The position numbers and the translations under genes were made by a program. This document shows, piece by piece, positions 21,401 through 34,452 of a stretch of 64,000 nucleotides of DNA. The DNA is from Monarcha castaneiventris obscurior. Taxonomy: Eukaryota; Chordata; Aves; Passeriformes; Monarchidae. Under the pieces are notes generated by a model. That model did not search any database and was not told the DNA's origin. It saw only the letters and a program-made list of their open reading frames with translations. Every line of letters begins with the position of its first letter. Positions within the stretch are counted from its first letter, which is position 1. The DNA is taken from the NCBI GenBank assembly GCA_026261815.1, contig JAMPIT010000884.1, positions 17,196,210 through 17,260,209 on the forward strand, in the 5' to 3' direction.

Positions 21401-23827
21401 ATCCACATGGACACTGTTTTTGCAAAATTTTAAGACAGTAAGATAAAAAGACAAATGGCCTAGCCTGCTCAAAATTGCTCATTAAGGCTGATGTGCTTTG
21501 AGATAGTCTCTGAGCCTGCTCTCCAACACAGCTTGTGAACTTCAGCATCCCAAGGTAAGGAGGGCACAGCCACCAGTAAGTAGTAGCACAGGATGTGTGA
21601 TTCACTAGTGGCACTAGAAATGTAAGATCAGGTGAAGAGTCAGCTCCAGCCCCAGCTTCTCCCCCAAATAAATGGAGCTCTGTGCACAGTGCCAGAGAGG
21701 AGCCGTCCTTTACTAGCTCCAAGGAAGCAGATCTTCCCACAGCCTGCTGTCCCGAGTACCACTGGGGAGCCTGGCTGTTGGACTCCTAAGCCTTTCTGCT
21801 TATACAAAGTCTGCTGGCCACATATAACCTTGAAAAGCCCTGCCTGCAGGGTCACTGAAACACCATGGACTTCCAGAGACCAGCATCCAAATTCTGCACA
21901 GAGGTACGATCAAATATACTTGGATCATTTCTGAAAAGGGTTTTTCTTACCTATATATAACCTGCAGCCCCCTTACTCAACCATTTCCAGTTTACTTCTA
22001 ATAATTTTTCTCCCTATTCACCTCAAATAGTCTATTTTTCCCCCAAATTAAGCTGTGTTTTTAATGTTCTCCACAACTGGCAACAGAAAAAAAAGTTGAG
22101 GAGTTTTCTGTTTCAGACAGCCTCTTCTGTCCTGGATGAACACTCCTTTCCCTGAGTCCTGGCACTCAGCTCCGTGCAGATGCACCTCAGATGCTTCAAC
22201 TCCACCTCTGTGCAGCATCTGCCTGCTGAAGAGCCCAGTTACCATGCTATATTGTACAGGTGGATTTCCAGACCTGTGATAAGCATGTCTGGAAACTATT
22301 ACTATCCTCACAAACATTTGTGGCCCACAAGAGTTAAAACCAGCAATGTAAAGACATTTACCTCACCAGGATGTTACAAAGATTTTATACGTTTCAATAT
22401 TTTAATTTCGTTAAGGAACACATTATAATAAAGCTACAACTTGTCACATGTACTTGCACATGTTCATTTCTGTCCCCTGCACGCCATTTCCCTGAAGCAT
22501 GGGCCCTGCAGACAGAAGGGTTTCAAAATCTGTCTGCAGTTACTGCACTGGAGCTGTGTTGTGTCAGAAGAGGCTCGGTGTTGAAAGAACTGTCTATAGG
22601 TTCAGCTGCAGATGGTTACAAACACTGGGAGAAGCTGCTGCTCCCAAAAAGGAAGGACAAGTCATCATTATTATGAAAGCTGGGGGGTTTCCAGGGTTGC
22701 TGGTGTGCCAGCAAAGGATCCAGAGCCAGGACAGATAATCACGACAGGGGAATCTACAAGCCCCTGAGGACTACCTGCGCAACATCTGCACGTCTCGTGC
22801 ACCAGGTGTTGCTCCCTGGAGCACATAATTTGGGCATGCACTCAGTGTGCCACTCCTAGCACCTCCTGCTCCCACCAGAACAATGTCACGCACTGCCTAC
22901 AGCTACGTGCAGAGCGGGGAGCCAGCCCCAGCCCAGAGAAATCTGTCATTTACCAAGAATATGTTGTGTCAGTGCAAATCTAGCCCACAGCTGGGAATTG
23001 GCAGGACATGCTTGAGGTATCACACTCACAGAGCAGGAACAGAAAAACTGCTTGCTTTGCCCACAACTACCCAAAAACTGCAGGCAGCTTAAGTCAAAGA
23101 CTTAAAAGGAGGCACACAGAGAATTTGGGGGTCAGGCTCCAAGAGAGACACAGATTCAGGCTCCAGAAAACAGGCTGCAGAGAGGAGCAGCAAGTGTCAC
23201 ACTGCACACAGATGTTCTTCTCCACAGAGGGGAATGCACCTAACACACCTCTGGTCACTCAGCCCACGGATCCTACACACTGCAAGGATGGGAGCATCTC
23301 TCCTTTATGCATGAGCTGTTCTCAAAAGCTAAGGCTGAAATCCTGGCAGTAATTCCCCGCTTTCTTTAAAAGCAAAAGAAAAAAAAACCCCACCCAAAAC
23401 AACAAAGAAAAACAATCAAAAAAACACCCCAAGTCAAGAGTCTGCTACAGCACAGAATGAAAAAGTGCTTACTCTTCTTCAGGAACAGATTATATTTCTT
23501 ATATCAGGCTGAAGGTGGCCGTGGAATGGGATTCAGCACATGGATGCAGTTCTGGAGGATCTTTATTTTAATAAATATGCAGGGAGAAAACCTCTGTCAA
23601 TATAAATCCTATGGAAAATATTGCTCCTGTAGACAGAAGAGAGACCAGTTCTGTTTGTGTACTCAGGCACTGTATATAAGAAGATATTTTAGAGGCCTCT
23701 ATACTTAGCCATTGTGGTTTCAATCTTTCCCAGGCCAGAGGTAGCTGTGTAAGCATAAAGTCAGCATTGGCTAAACAAGTACTTTTGAAACCATACTATT
23801 ATTACCAAATTGGTTAGAGAAGGTTTC
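18426..23827. other. Intergenic DNA, no gene recognised
   Basis: Contains a GC-richer stretch (18.8-19.65 kb) with overlapping long open frames on both strands (up to 230 codons) and a 21-bp tandem duplication (19235-19276), listed separately. The frames show no recognisable motif. A block at 19700-19990 is AT-rich with homeobox-like cores (AATTATTTTTTAAGGGATTA). It resembles conserved non-coding DNA, but conservation cannot be judged here. Confidence 0.45.
19235..19276. repeat. 21-bp tandem duplication
   Basis: GGCCGCTCCCTGGCCACCTCC is present twice in tandem with no mismatch. It is a small local duplication in a GC-rich stretch. Confidence 0.9.
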
Positions 23828-23958
23828 TCTTTTTTTTGAGGGGGGGGGGGGAGTGGGGGGAAAGGGGAAAATCTAGACTTCAAGATTAAATCATAAAAAA
23901 GCCTACTAAAAACAAAAACAAACAAAACAAAACAAAACAAAACAAAAACAACAAAACC
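23828..23958. repeat. Low-complexity G-run and (AAAAC)n repeat
   Basis: A T-run and poly-G stretch (about 23828-23872, GAGGGGGGGGGGGGAGTGGGGGG-like) is followed by an AAAAC/AAAC pentamer run (23909-23958). These are simple-sequence DNA with no associated element. Confidence 0.9.
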
Positions 23959-24419
23959 CCACCACCCTTCTAGCCCTTAGAGTGAGATGCATTTTTATCA
24001 GTATCTCTTTCCTATTTACCTGCAGCCAGCCCACTTCAGGTCATGCTTTCACCTGGCCTCAGCAGGGATGGCAGCCCCGGTGCTCCAGGACAACCAGGGT
24101 CCCTCAGGGAGTCCCGTGGGCGACTCAGGCAGTGGAGCTCCTTCCTCTGAGTCAACAGTGCCCCAGCACCACGCCGAGGCCACTGACCTGCTGTCTTCCA
24201 GAACAAATCAATGGGTGTCTGACCACACTGGTGGCTGTCAGAGGCAACACGAAGCTTTGCACAAGCCCTGGCACTTTGCTACGTGACCGCTCCCCATGCG
24301 CAAAATGACATTTCTGCCTCCTCCACGCTCTGTCCTGAACTGTCTCAATGGCTGCTGTTGTTTCAACCAGCCCAAAACGCAACCTGAGGGATGGAGGAAC
24401 AGCTCCAGCACAGCCCAGA

Positions 24420-24545
24420 ACTAAGAACCTGGAATTTTATTGCTGACCCCACCTTTGGCTGGCTGCATGACCTCAGCATATCTCTCCTACCTTCTCCTCT
24501 CCCTTGCTTTCCCCACGTGCAAAAGGGAGATCAGGGGAAGAATCT
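24420..24545 (+). repeat. Possible ancient MIR-like SINE remnant
   Basis: GGCTGCATGACCTCAGC, then TTTCCCCACGTGCAAAAGGGAGA, recalls the MIR core pattern (tgacctcgggcaa ... gtttccccatctgtaaaatgggga). It is highly diverged, so this is a weak similarity call. Confidence 0.3.
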
Positions 24546-24808
24546 CTCCTGTAAAACTGAAAGATGCACTGAAAGACACTGTGGAAAACCCCACATAAGA
24601 GAGCACCATAAAGGTGAATTATGTGAGACGGTGCTATTAATTAGGTATGCTGATTAAACATCCTGGGACTTTTTGCAGTAGAAAAGGCATTAGGGAAAAT
24701 AAGGGAGATTTGTAAAGAAAGAAGTGAAGATACAATAAAGACCTATGATCTTTCTCTAATCCAAGAGAGCCTTGGATTAAGGACCAGACAGGTATTTCCC
24801 CCTTTGAT

Positions 24809-25783
24809 GTGAGGCAGTTCAGTGATGCCTACTCTACAGGAAATTCTCAAAAGGTGCTGAGCATTAGCAGAAGGTTTTTCCACAGGCAACTCAACTGCCT
24901 ACTACGTGAAGAAAAATTTATCCTCTCCTTCCCTAATCCCAGGGCTCTGATCACATTCTACATTTGCTCTGGGGACTCCATTTTGGAGCCATGTGACATT
25001 TACAACACACAGCCTGAAAAACACATGAAAAACACACCTGTATCTGGGATTTGGCACAAACTCCCCAAAGGTTCACCAAAAGATCTGCGACCCTTCTTAG
25101 CACAACCAGGAGCAAATTACAGTTTGAAACTGTATCTTGCAGCTTGGGCAAGTAAAAAATCTGACCAAACTCGGAAGCTTTGGGCAAGATGCACTTGGAG
25201 AGTGTTTCAGTTCAGTTCAGGCACAAGCTCAGTTCCAAACTCACAGGCCAGAACAGGGAGCAGCCAAAGGATCTGCACTCACCTGCACGGCAAAAGGCTC
25301 AGCCTGACATGGGGACTCACAGCAGACCTGACCACTACCAGTACAGAGACATATGAAGGAACACCACTACTGCAGGTCAAACAGGGAGTCACTTCTGAAG
25401 CAAATCCCCCACCCATCCCACCACCCATGCAAGTGGCTTCCAACTCTGAGCAGCCTCAGAGCTTGCAAATGGGATTCTCTCTGGATGAAACCGCACAGCA
25501 GACCATGCCCGAGGAGGATGCTCTATGTGCATTCTCCACGTCCATGGGATCACCAAAAAACCAGTCTGGAGTAACAGTGCCCCACCCCGCGGTGCTATTC
25601 CATGGGTGCCAGGTCTGCAGCACCGCCTGTGCCCCCTCCAGGGCTGCTCCTCCCGGCCCACTCTGCCACGGCCACCAAGAACTGGGGCTCTGCTGCCCGA
25701 GAACTGAGTGCAGAGGTACAGCAGTACCCGATTCCTTGGGATACCTGCTTTTGAGCACCCTCTGCTGGATACTACAACTCTGA
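24809..25783 (+). other. Unexplained 324-codon open reading frame
   Basis: An uninterrupted frame in DNA of ordinary base composition, longer than chance would commonly give. The predicted protein has no domain I recognise. Nothing suggests a signal peptide, and only the extreme C-terminus is hydrophobic (SLGYLLLSTLCWILQL). There is a proline-rich patch (PPPIPPP, near residue 200) and a cysteine-rich region after about residue 265. The start codon sits in a weak Kozak context (TTTGATGTG-like) and codon third positions show no clear bias. It is more likely chance or an exonised non-coding RNA than a real gene, so it is not called as a CDS. Confidence 0.2.
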
Positions 25784-27289
25784 ATCCCCTCCAGGCCAGC
25801 GATGCTGGCAGGCTGCCTCTGATCACCCAGCAGAATGCTGGGGCGTGGAGGCAGGGAGCCTGTCCCGGGCACCCCGGGATGCCCTGGCACACAACGTCCT
25901 GTGTGAGGGCACTCCAGAGCATAAATCAGTGTCCACTGACAACAACCAGAGCCCAAAGACAAACCCACCACAGAGAAAAGTCAAACTCAGCAAACCCCTT
26001 CCCCACACAACTTAGCCACTTACAACTCAGAGTCTGACCGAAACACACTGCTGAGAAAAGATGCCCATGGGAACACCCAAAATGCAGCTTCCCAAGAGGA
26101 TGGAGCTGTACAGGCTCTGGTGATGTAACATTTCCTCCTGCAGCTCCGACCTGCAGAGGTCACCTATCCACCACAACACTGGAGCAGATGACTGGCAGAG
26201 AGGTAGCTGAGACAGGAGAGATGGTGGTTTGACAAGATGGGCAGTTGTCACCTTGAATCCACAGAGGAAAACAACAGCAGCCTCACATCCTACATTTCAG
26301 CCTTCAGGTGATTAGAAAGTTGTGGCCACCTCCAATCCCAGTAATCATTCAATGCAGAGATGTTTTGGAATGCAGGGCTCAGGCAGTGACTCCTCTAAGC
26401 TAGTGTCCACTGTCAGATGTCTCAAAGGAAGGTACTGGAGGTTTATAGGGCCAGGAAGAGATTTTAACCGGCCACAGCTGGAAGACTGTCCAGGAGAAGG
26501 AAGCCCCATACCTTCTAAACGAGCTAGAACAAAATTAATAAACTGCGTGGACGATTTTTATCCATGTATCTAATCCTTTCTGCATTCTACTATGTTCTCA
26601 CTCTCCATTATTTATGTGCTGTAACAAAAAAAATAAGTTTCAGGTGTGTCAGATGTTTTATTTCAATTTCATTGGAAACCTTGTATTACATAAAAGTATA
26701 CACAGGAATGCCTGGTTTACTTCTCTGTGCTTCTAAGTTTATATACTTCTGTCATGCTGCTTTTTATTACTCTTCACTCTAATGAAGGATGCATAATCTT
26801 TTTCAGTCTTTCCACACCTCCAGGCATTTTCATCACCTTGTTCTGTTAAATATTTGTAGCAGGGTGATCAGAAATGAACGCCTGATATTTTATTTTTGAG
26901 ACGAAGTCCCAGAGAATCCCTAGTCTTTCCACTGCAGAGATCCCACACATCCCCAGTGCCAGCAGCCTCCTCCTCAGCCAAAGCGAGGGGAGAGATGAAG
27001 GGAGGAGGGGGTTATTTCACCCTTCCACGCTGCAAAATTCACGACTACTGGAGGAGTTCTGTGCTCCCGTCCCATGCCAGCCTCGGCTGTGGTGAGGCAA
27101 ACGAAAAGGCATTAACCCGGCTCCCTGCTCGGAAACAAAGTCTCCCACTCATTCCTGAGAAAAGTTAAAGGTACTCATTTCTGAGGCACTTGCGGGGTGG
27201 GGAGATACAGCACAGTCCTCCAAAGATAGCTCAGAAATAACCTGGGAGGATCCCAGATGAAGGCTGGGTGTCTTCTTACATCTGTCTGG

Positions 27290-27425
27290 TTTCCGAGATG
27301 GAGTGTAAACAGTGGCACATTAGCTTAGATTAATTACAGGCTGCCGGTATTTTGCTTTCATGTAGCGAGCTCTGGGAACATAACACCGCTGATAATTAAA
27401 CAGCGCCTGCCATCAAAGGGCTCCA
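27290..27425. promoter_or_regulatory. Candidate regulatory element with homeodomain and TCF-type sites
   Basis: Compact cluster: GATTAATTAC (27329-27338), GATAATTAAA (27391-27400) and CATCAAAGGG (27411-27420, a TCF/LEF-type match), in repeat-free sequence. Regulatory role and conservation are inferred. Confidence 0.25.
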
Positions 27426-27692
27426 AACCACCCAGCAACCCAGGCAGGCTGTTCAGGCAGGGCTGCTGGGGTGGCACACAGCAGCAGCTTAGCAGGACAC
27501 AGGAACACAGCACGCTTGTTTAGGAAATGAGAGATTTCTACTGAAACTACAGAAGGAATTATCACGAGTTTCACGTTAAGTACTGTACAGTCAGACCTGG
27601 GCAGGATTAGCATCAGTGCCAGGAGACCTTCACCATTCACACACAAAGTTTTATATCCCATGAGAAAGATCATTTCTCCCATGATATGACAC

Positions 27693-27726
27693 CCTATTTT
27701 TTTCTTTTTTTTTTTTTTTTTTTTTC
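27693..27726. repeat. Poly(T) tract
   Basis: TTTTTTTCTTTTT followed by a run of more than 20 T. It is simple sequence, and no LINE or SINE body was recognised next to it. Confidence 0.9.
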
Positions 27727-30700
27727 CTGGAACAATGGCTCATTAATGACTGAGGAATAAAAAAAAAGTTATCTCCTACTTTGTTTTCTGCAGGGTGAGA
27801 AAATACAGAACCGGAGATAGATGCCAAGAGAGAAAAACTCATGGGAGTGGAGTTAATTTTCTGTGTCACCACATCCCCTCCTTCCCCATCTCCTTCCACA
27901 CACACCGTTGCCCATTGGTTATGTGAGATTTTGTGCCATGTTTACCAGCACAGCAGTGTCAATACTGGGGTGGATGATCAAACCCCATCCTCCTTCTCAC
28001 GTGCCATATCCCATCTGGCTTACCACAAATCCCTGTTCATTTTCTTTTCTGTCCCTTTTTTTTCCAGTCCCAAAGCTGCTTTTCTGTTCCTGCCCCATCC
28101 CCTTGAGTCAATGCTCACCAAGGTCAGGAAAGACCACGGTCGCTTTGGCTGGGATGGCTGAATGAATTGCTCCTCTAAGGCTGGGCTGCTCCCCGAAACT
28201 GCAGCCCTGAACCCATTAGGTGTTCTCTTAAAGACACCAAAATGAGAGGTCCATGTGGAAGCCAAAAGGAGAGCAGGGGTGGCCAGGATGTAGCTTGATG
28301 CTCTCACATGGAACAAGGGGCAGAGCCAGTGGAGGGGTGCACGTCCTTCCTGCCCGCCACAGCCGCTGGCACTGCCTCCCACTGCCCTGCACAGAGGGCT
28401 GGGAACCCAGCGTCCCAAGATCTGCTGCCCTTTGCAGGCAGGGCCTAGGCACTGGGGACATTAACATACTGAAACACACACCACATCCCTTTAGTATTCC
28501 CAGAGTAACTCTGGAACCCCAGCCTGAGCATCAGCAGCACTGTCGAAGGATGAAAACCACGTGCTGTCCTCATGAGCGCAGCATTATCACTGGGTGTCAC
28601 ACAACCTGCCCTCTGTGCAGGGACAGTGACCAATTCAGCTAATTTCACCTTCCTCAGATTTAAGGCAAGGCCACGGATGCTCTCCAAAACCCCCTCAGGC
28701 TGCAGCCTGCCCGCTGATCTGAGACAGCCAAAATGCCTGGCCAGGAGCAGATCCACAGCAATGACAGCCATGGGGAGAGAGAGGGGCTGAAAGGGGAAAG
28801 AAGGAAGGGAGCAAACTTCACACAGGAACAACACGGACTTTTGAATGGTTAATTACATGTTACTCTGGTTTAGTTACTAATCTGAAGTGAGACACACACT
28901 GCCATGCAGCACCCCCTCACCTCATCTTTTTGACACATCGTGCAGCCAGCCATTGTCAGGTAACAGGTGAATAAAAGCCATGAATATTAAAATACATTAA
29001 TATTAAAATCCATGGATATTAAGTCTCCACCACAGCATTTGATACAGCAACTGGAACATGCTGTAAAGAACCAAGCAATAAAGGACAAGAAAGTAAAGGA
29101 GATAGAAAGCTACCAAACTTCTACAATACCTGCCAGTACTGTTCAATTACCTACCACCTTCCTAGGAACCATGGACAGTCAAAAAAACAGGACCAGACAC
29201 AGAGCCCACAAATGAAGCTGAAGAAAAGTCCCTCTCCCCTGCTCTCTCATGCTCCTGAGTAACAGAGAGGATAAACTACACCTGGGCCCGTTCAAATGGC
29301 AAATGTAACCCTTTGCACTCTCTGCTGCTCACAGCTATCAGTGCCAGGTAAAAGCCCATTAAGGAAAGCAGCCACTTGGGCTCAACAGAAGTCACAGAGG
29401 CTGGGTTAACCCCATAAATCTCAGTTCCCAGCCCTCACCCTCACAACTGAATCCTCCCAGTGAAATCTGGAAGACTTTATTGCCATTAGTACAAAGTGTA
29501 TATCCCAGGGCCTTCGGATCTCACTTTAGACCAGGACCCCAGTGTGGCACGAGCTCTCTGCCAGCAAAGCTGTGGGGCTTTGGTCTGCAGTGGGTGGCTT
29601 GTGCTGCAGTATTCAGGGGCCCCAGTGTGCCAGGCACTACAAAGCACGAGACAGAAATTAATTCACACAGTTATTATCCTCCCAGATAAATGTAAAATCT
29701 TACACTGAAGAGTTTTCTCATCTCCTTTTTCAGCAGGGCAACCATATAGCAACACTGGCATTCCTCTCACTTACAGTGGCATAAGGGAAAAGAGTAAAAA
29801 ATATATTCAGCTGCCAGAGTTGTGACTGCAGCATGTCAGATGTGCAGGCAGGTGATCCCTGGAGAGCTCATGGAGAAAGAGCAGCAGTTTCCACCCACTC
29901 CTTTGCCTGAATGTGTCCCCGAGAGCCCTGGCAGATTTATGTCACTGGTGCAGCTACAGCTGCCCTGCTGCTGCTGTCTGGGTGAGGCAGAGATGACAGT
30001 GAGCTCAGGTGTGCTGTGCCCACCCCTTGGCACTCGCAGGAGTATCCACCCTTCCCCTGAAATCACTCCCAATGCACCAGCAGAAACAGCAGAGGAAGAC
30101 AAGCCAAAAAGCAGCACCAGAAACTGCAAAACCTAAGCCCTCTTTAGTCACCACGCTGCATCTGTTCCTCGCACGTTTTGTGGGGGGATACATTTCTGTT
30201 CCAGCAGCAGTGAAAGCCCAAGGTCTCCAGTTGTCAGCGTGCTGCCAGCACTGGGCTTCTTCCTGATATATTTAGAGCTCGCAGCATCACACCAGCTCCT
30301 CTACTCATTAAGCCATGATATTTGAGCTATGACTTTCATTTCTGCTTTCAAGGTAACCTATCTGAAGAAGCTCTTGGACTGTAAATCTGGTTGCTGAGCA
30401 AGAAAAATATGGTTGCCCCAACATGATTTTGTTGCTGCAATGAACTTGGCTTTTTATTCAGAGAGCAGGTTTTATGTCTGTCGTGCAAGGACAAACTCCT
30501 GATCAAGACTAAAAATCCGGGTGAGACAAGTGACCAATGCATCTGACCCGAGGCTGAAAATAAAAGCTGGCTTCCCACCTTAGTTTCCAAGTAAACTCCA
30601 CTAAATGACGCAGCACCCCATACTGCATTTCACAGGCAGTACAGATATATTTAGCCCAGTATGCCCCTCCCAAAGCCCAGTGTGGGGCACAACTGGCTGA

Positions 30701-33700
30701 GCAGAAGCCAGGCAGGAATACAGGAAAACAAACCAGGCAAACCATCCTCTCCTACTCAGTAGCGTGGCTCTTGTTCACTTGCTTTGTTTAACATAAACAA
30801 ACAAGCAAAACCCCAAAACAAGGAAACCTCGCAAGAGGAGTTTTCTTTTCAGGTCAGGCAGCAAACCCAAGAGTTGTAATTAGGTCCTGGAAATTAGCAG
30901 TTTAATTTATTTGTGTTGTTGGGTGTTCTTTGTATTTCCAGCCCAGCGTCAGACAAAACCAGCATCTTCCCTTTCTCCAAAGGCTCGTGAGAGAAAATGG
31001 TGTAAACACCACCCCAGCATCAGAACATGTGAACATGGAATGTCCTTTCATGGATGTGAAACGAGGAAAATAAGCCACGTGAACAGTGATATTGAGTGCC
31101 TTAAGGAGCACACTAGTTGCTTTTGGGATCTAGAGCAGAAAAGAGCCCGAGGGAGAGGAATTTCAGGGGTGTGTAGACAGTTACCTTGCAAATCACTTGG
31201 TGTATTTCAGAAGACACCTCACCGGAAAGATGTTTCTGGGGGGATCACCCCAGGGCTGTGGGAGGGTTAGAAAATAAATGTACCTCTAGGAAGCTGAGGT
31301 TTTGCCTTCAGGGCGCTGGGAAGTGATCTCCTCCTCCATCAAATCAGATAACAAACAAGCCAAATTCTCTGTGATCAGAACAACAGAAGGCAGTGGCTGC
31401 TCAGAAGCAGCCACCAAGCAGGGTTTTGACACCTGGCTGCACAAGATGATGAACCTCTTCCAGCCAGAAAGCTACAGGGAGGGCTGGCTGCCTTCTCCAG
31501 AGGGGCTGTCTGCCACACAGGAACACAGGGCCTTGTCCTGGCTTCCATGCTGGGCCATCTCCAGGCCTCGGCTGAAGAAACTACACACTGAAGTCGTTGT
31601 CATAAAAGACTTCTCGAATGAGGAAAACGATCCATTGCATGCTAGGAATGAATCAAGAAATCACACCAAAACATAACAAAGTTGCACGAACAGGAGTATC
31701 CCATCAAGGCCCCTGGCCTGCAGCTCTGCCTAACACAGCTGGCTTCAGTTCAAGGGAACTGTGGGTTCTTTGGGAAACTCTCACTCCAAAGGATGAGCTT
31801 TCAGTTCAGAGCTGGCACAAGCAGAGTGTGATTCCTTAAGGAGCCCTCAGTGCAAAACACAAAACCATTTCTCTTACCATTTTCCTCATCCCCAAAAGGG
31901 AGGTAAGGTGGAGTCACGGATTCGTGGCCATGATAAGACTTTAATGTCTGAGGAACACTACAAGCACAGAGACTTTTGATTTCTTGGACTTGTACCACTT
32001 CATCCTCTCCTGTGATGATTTAAGAGGTTGAGTGTAGAGGCTGTCTCCTAGACTTTCACTCCTTTCCCCTCAAGTGTGCTCTCCTTATTTCCATGTCCTT
32101 CCCTCAGCCAAGAGAGGCCAAGCACAGCTTTTTGTTTGTGTTATCGCTGCCCCAGACAGCCAGGAGAAGAGACTATTATTTAAAGAGGTGCAGAGTGAGA
32201 CTGGGATATGACTGTAATTACTGACCCCTGGGCACCCTACAGCAGAGGACCACAGCGTGCTGAGATGTGAATAACCCTCCTCCTGCAGGGGAGTTGAGGA
32301 AACCTCTTTTTCTTAGCAGACTTTTTAAAATGCAATATAAGATTTTTCTCTAATTAGAGGTAAAAAAAATGTTTTTAAAAAATTCTGCAAGTAATTCCTG
32401 CCCTGTAGGTTTTGTACGTATCACTGACAATATCTACCACCCCAACAAAAGAATGACAGGCATGGCTTCTTATCCCTGACTGGGTGAGTGCAATGCTTGG
32501 AACCAAATTTATGATGCAAATATTTGAAGTTAAGATGCCAAAATTCAGGTCCCTTCAGTAGTGCCTGCTTTAGCACACTACCTCTGAAAATCACTTGTTA
32601 AAATACAAAGAGCATGGTAAGCTCTTCAAGCACAATCAAACACCACTCTTGCTCTAAATTTTGGCCAAAAAAAGGTTAAAATACTCACCTAGCTCATCAC
32701 TGTTCCAGTGATGTAATGTTTGTAACAGTCCCACCATACACAGGGGAGGTTTCTGTGAGAACCAGGCTTTTCTCCTTCAAGAACAAGTCTCCTGCTCTTT
32801 TAGATTAATTGATTTCACACACAGTTGTTTATGTGTGTGGCCTCCCTTGATTTTCTGAGCTCTCTTCGCTCCAAACAAAACAGCTTAGGGATGTAGATGG
32901 AGCCAATTGCATTTGGGAAGAGGGGAGATAACACCTCAAAGCCAGACAGAAAAGGACATTTCTTACTTCAGAGACTTTTCCCTGGACTGTGCTTTGAGGC
33001 AGCCTGACAAAAGCACGCTTCTGGGGAACACCATAAAACTGCTTCAGAGACACACTGCACAGAGCCCGGCAGGAAAAACCTCCCCACAATGCTGGGAAGG
33101 GTTTGGAAAAGTAGCTTCTGAGGAGAAAGATATATGGCAGGCTGTGAGATTGCAAACAATAGACGACCAAGAAACTGTCTTAAATTTTAAAACATCCTGA
33201 CTTCATATAACAGCTTGTAGCTAGACTGGGAGAGCACCAGAATCCTCATTTGTGCATGGAACATGTATCAGGCAGCTGTGCAGCGCACTACCAAAGGCTG
33301 GTTCGGAAGGAAAATTTCTCTTCGGAAACAAATCTGGATACTAATTTGAAAGCACAACACAGAAAGATTAACTGCCCTCAGCCTCTCCAGACCAGCCATG
33401 TGGACACACCACGGATTCAATCTGCACTGAATTACAAGTCATCACTGACAAAGGACTGAAGTAGCTAGCCAGCAAAACCAGTGGAAATATGCTTTTGTGG
33501 ATCTGGTCACAGAATGGAATCTCAGTTCCCCAAGAAGGGCTGGGATTTCAGCATTTGCCTGCATCCCAAATACGGATGGAAAGGTCAAAATATTACACTA
33601 TTTCATAGTATGAACAATTCCAAATGCTCTTGACTTGAAAATACAGGGCAGGAGGGAAGATATTATTGATGGAAACAAAACATTCAAAATGTTTTAGCAG

Positions 33701-33864
33701 AATTTTCTCTGCTTACCAGCACTGTACAAATCTATGGACCCTGGTATTACCCACCAAGGTGAGAGGAAAGCTGGCTGATGGCATTACAAGGCCACTCTCC
33801 ATAATCTTTGACAAATCATGGAGACAAGAAGACGAACAGGAGCAAACACTGTGCTGCTGAGGCA

Positions 33865-34452
33865 AAGAAAGGCAATGGGACACTGGGTTAATCAACAACA
33901 AGGGCATCACCTGCAGAAAAGAAGCCATAATCCCACTCGACTGAGGCTGCACCTGGAATCCTGTCTTCTGTTTTGGTCCCCGCTGTGCAAATAAAAGACA
34001 TGGACAGGCTGGAGAGGGTCCAGAGAAGGGCCACAAAGATCCCCAAAGGAGTGGGAAGCCTGCCAGTGAGGAGAGGCTGAGAGAACTGGGCCTTGAGAAA
34101 AGAAGGTTCAGGGGAGATCTCATCACCATGCTCCTGTATTTAAACGGTGGCCACAAAGGAGATGGAGGCTCCCTTCTTACAAGGAGCCGCATGGAAAAGA
34201 GACAGGGAAATGGGTACAAGTTACTCCTGGGGAGGCTCCAACTGGACAGAAAAGGAAAGTTTTTCACAATGGGAACAATCAGCTGTTGGAATAATCTCCC
34301 CAGGGAAGTGGTGGATTCCCCAACACTGGACACCTTTAAGATTTGCTGCACACGGTGCTAGGCCATCTTGCTTAGACTGTGCTTTTGCCAAGGAAGGATG
34401 GATCAGATGATCCCTGATGTCCCTTCCAATCTGTTACTCTGTGATTCTGTGA
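33865..34452 (+). mobile_element. CR1 LINE fragment with ORF2 C-terminal remnant
   Basis: About 590 bp of CR1 3' end in sense orientation. Blocks in order are GGCTGCACCTGGAATCCTGT, GACAGGCTGGAGAGGGTCCA, GAGAACTGGGCCTTGAGAAA and CAGGGGAGATCTCATCACCA. They end with CAGATGATCCCTGATGTCCC, TCCAATCTGTTACTCTG and the tail TGATTCTGTGA. The frame at 34128-34361 preserves WNNLPREVVDSP, close to the conserved C-terminus of the CR1 reverse-transcriptase polyprotein. It is truncated and surely inactive. Confidence 0.93.

Larger units (their letters stand above)
23959..33864. other. Intergenic DNA, no recognisable gene
   Basis: About 10 kb of mostly single-copy DNA. It holds a 324-codon unexplained open frame (24809-25783), a possible old SINE remnant (24420-24545), a poly-T run (27693-27726) and a homeobox-site-rich block (27290-27420), each listed separately. 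Other open frames are short and mutually overlapping. No exon of a known gene was recognised. Confidence 0.45.
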
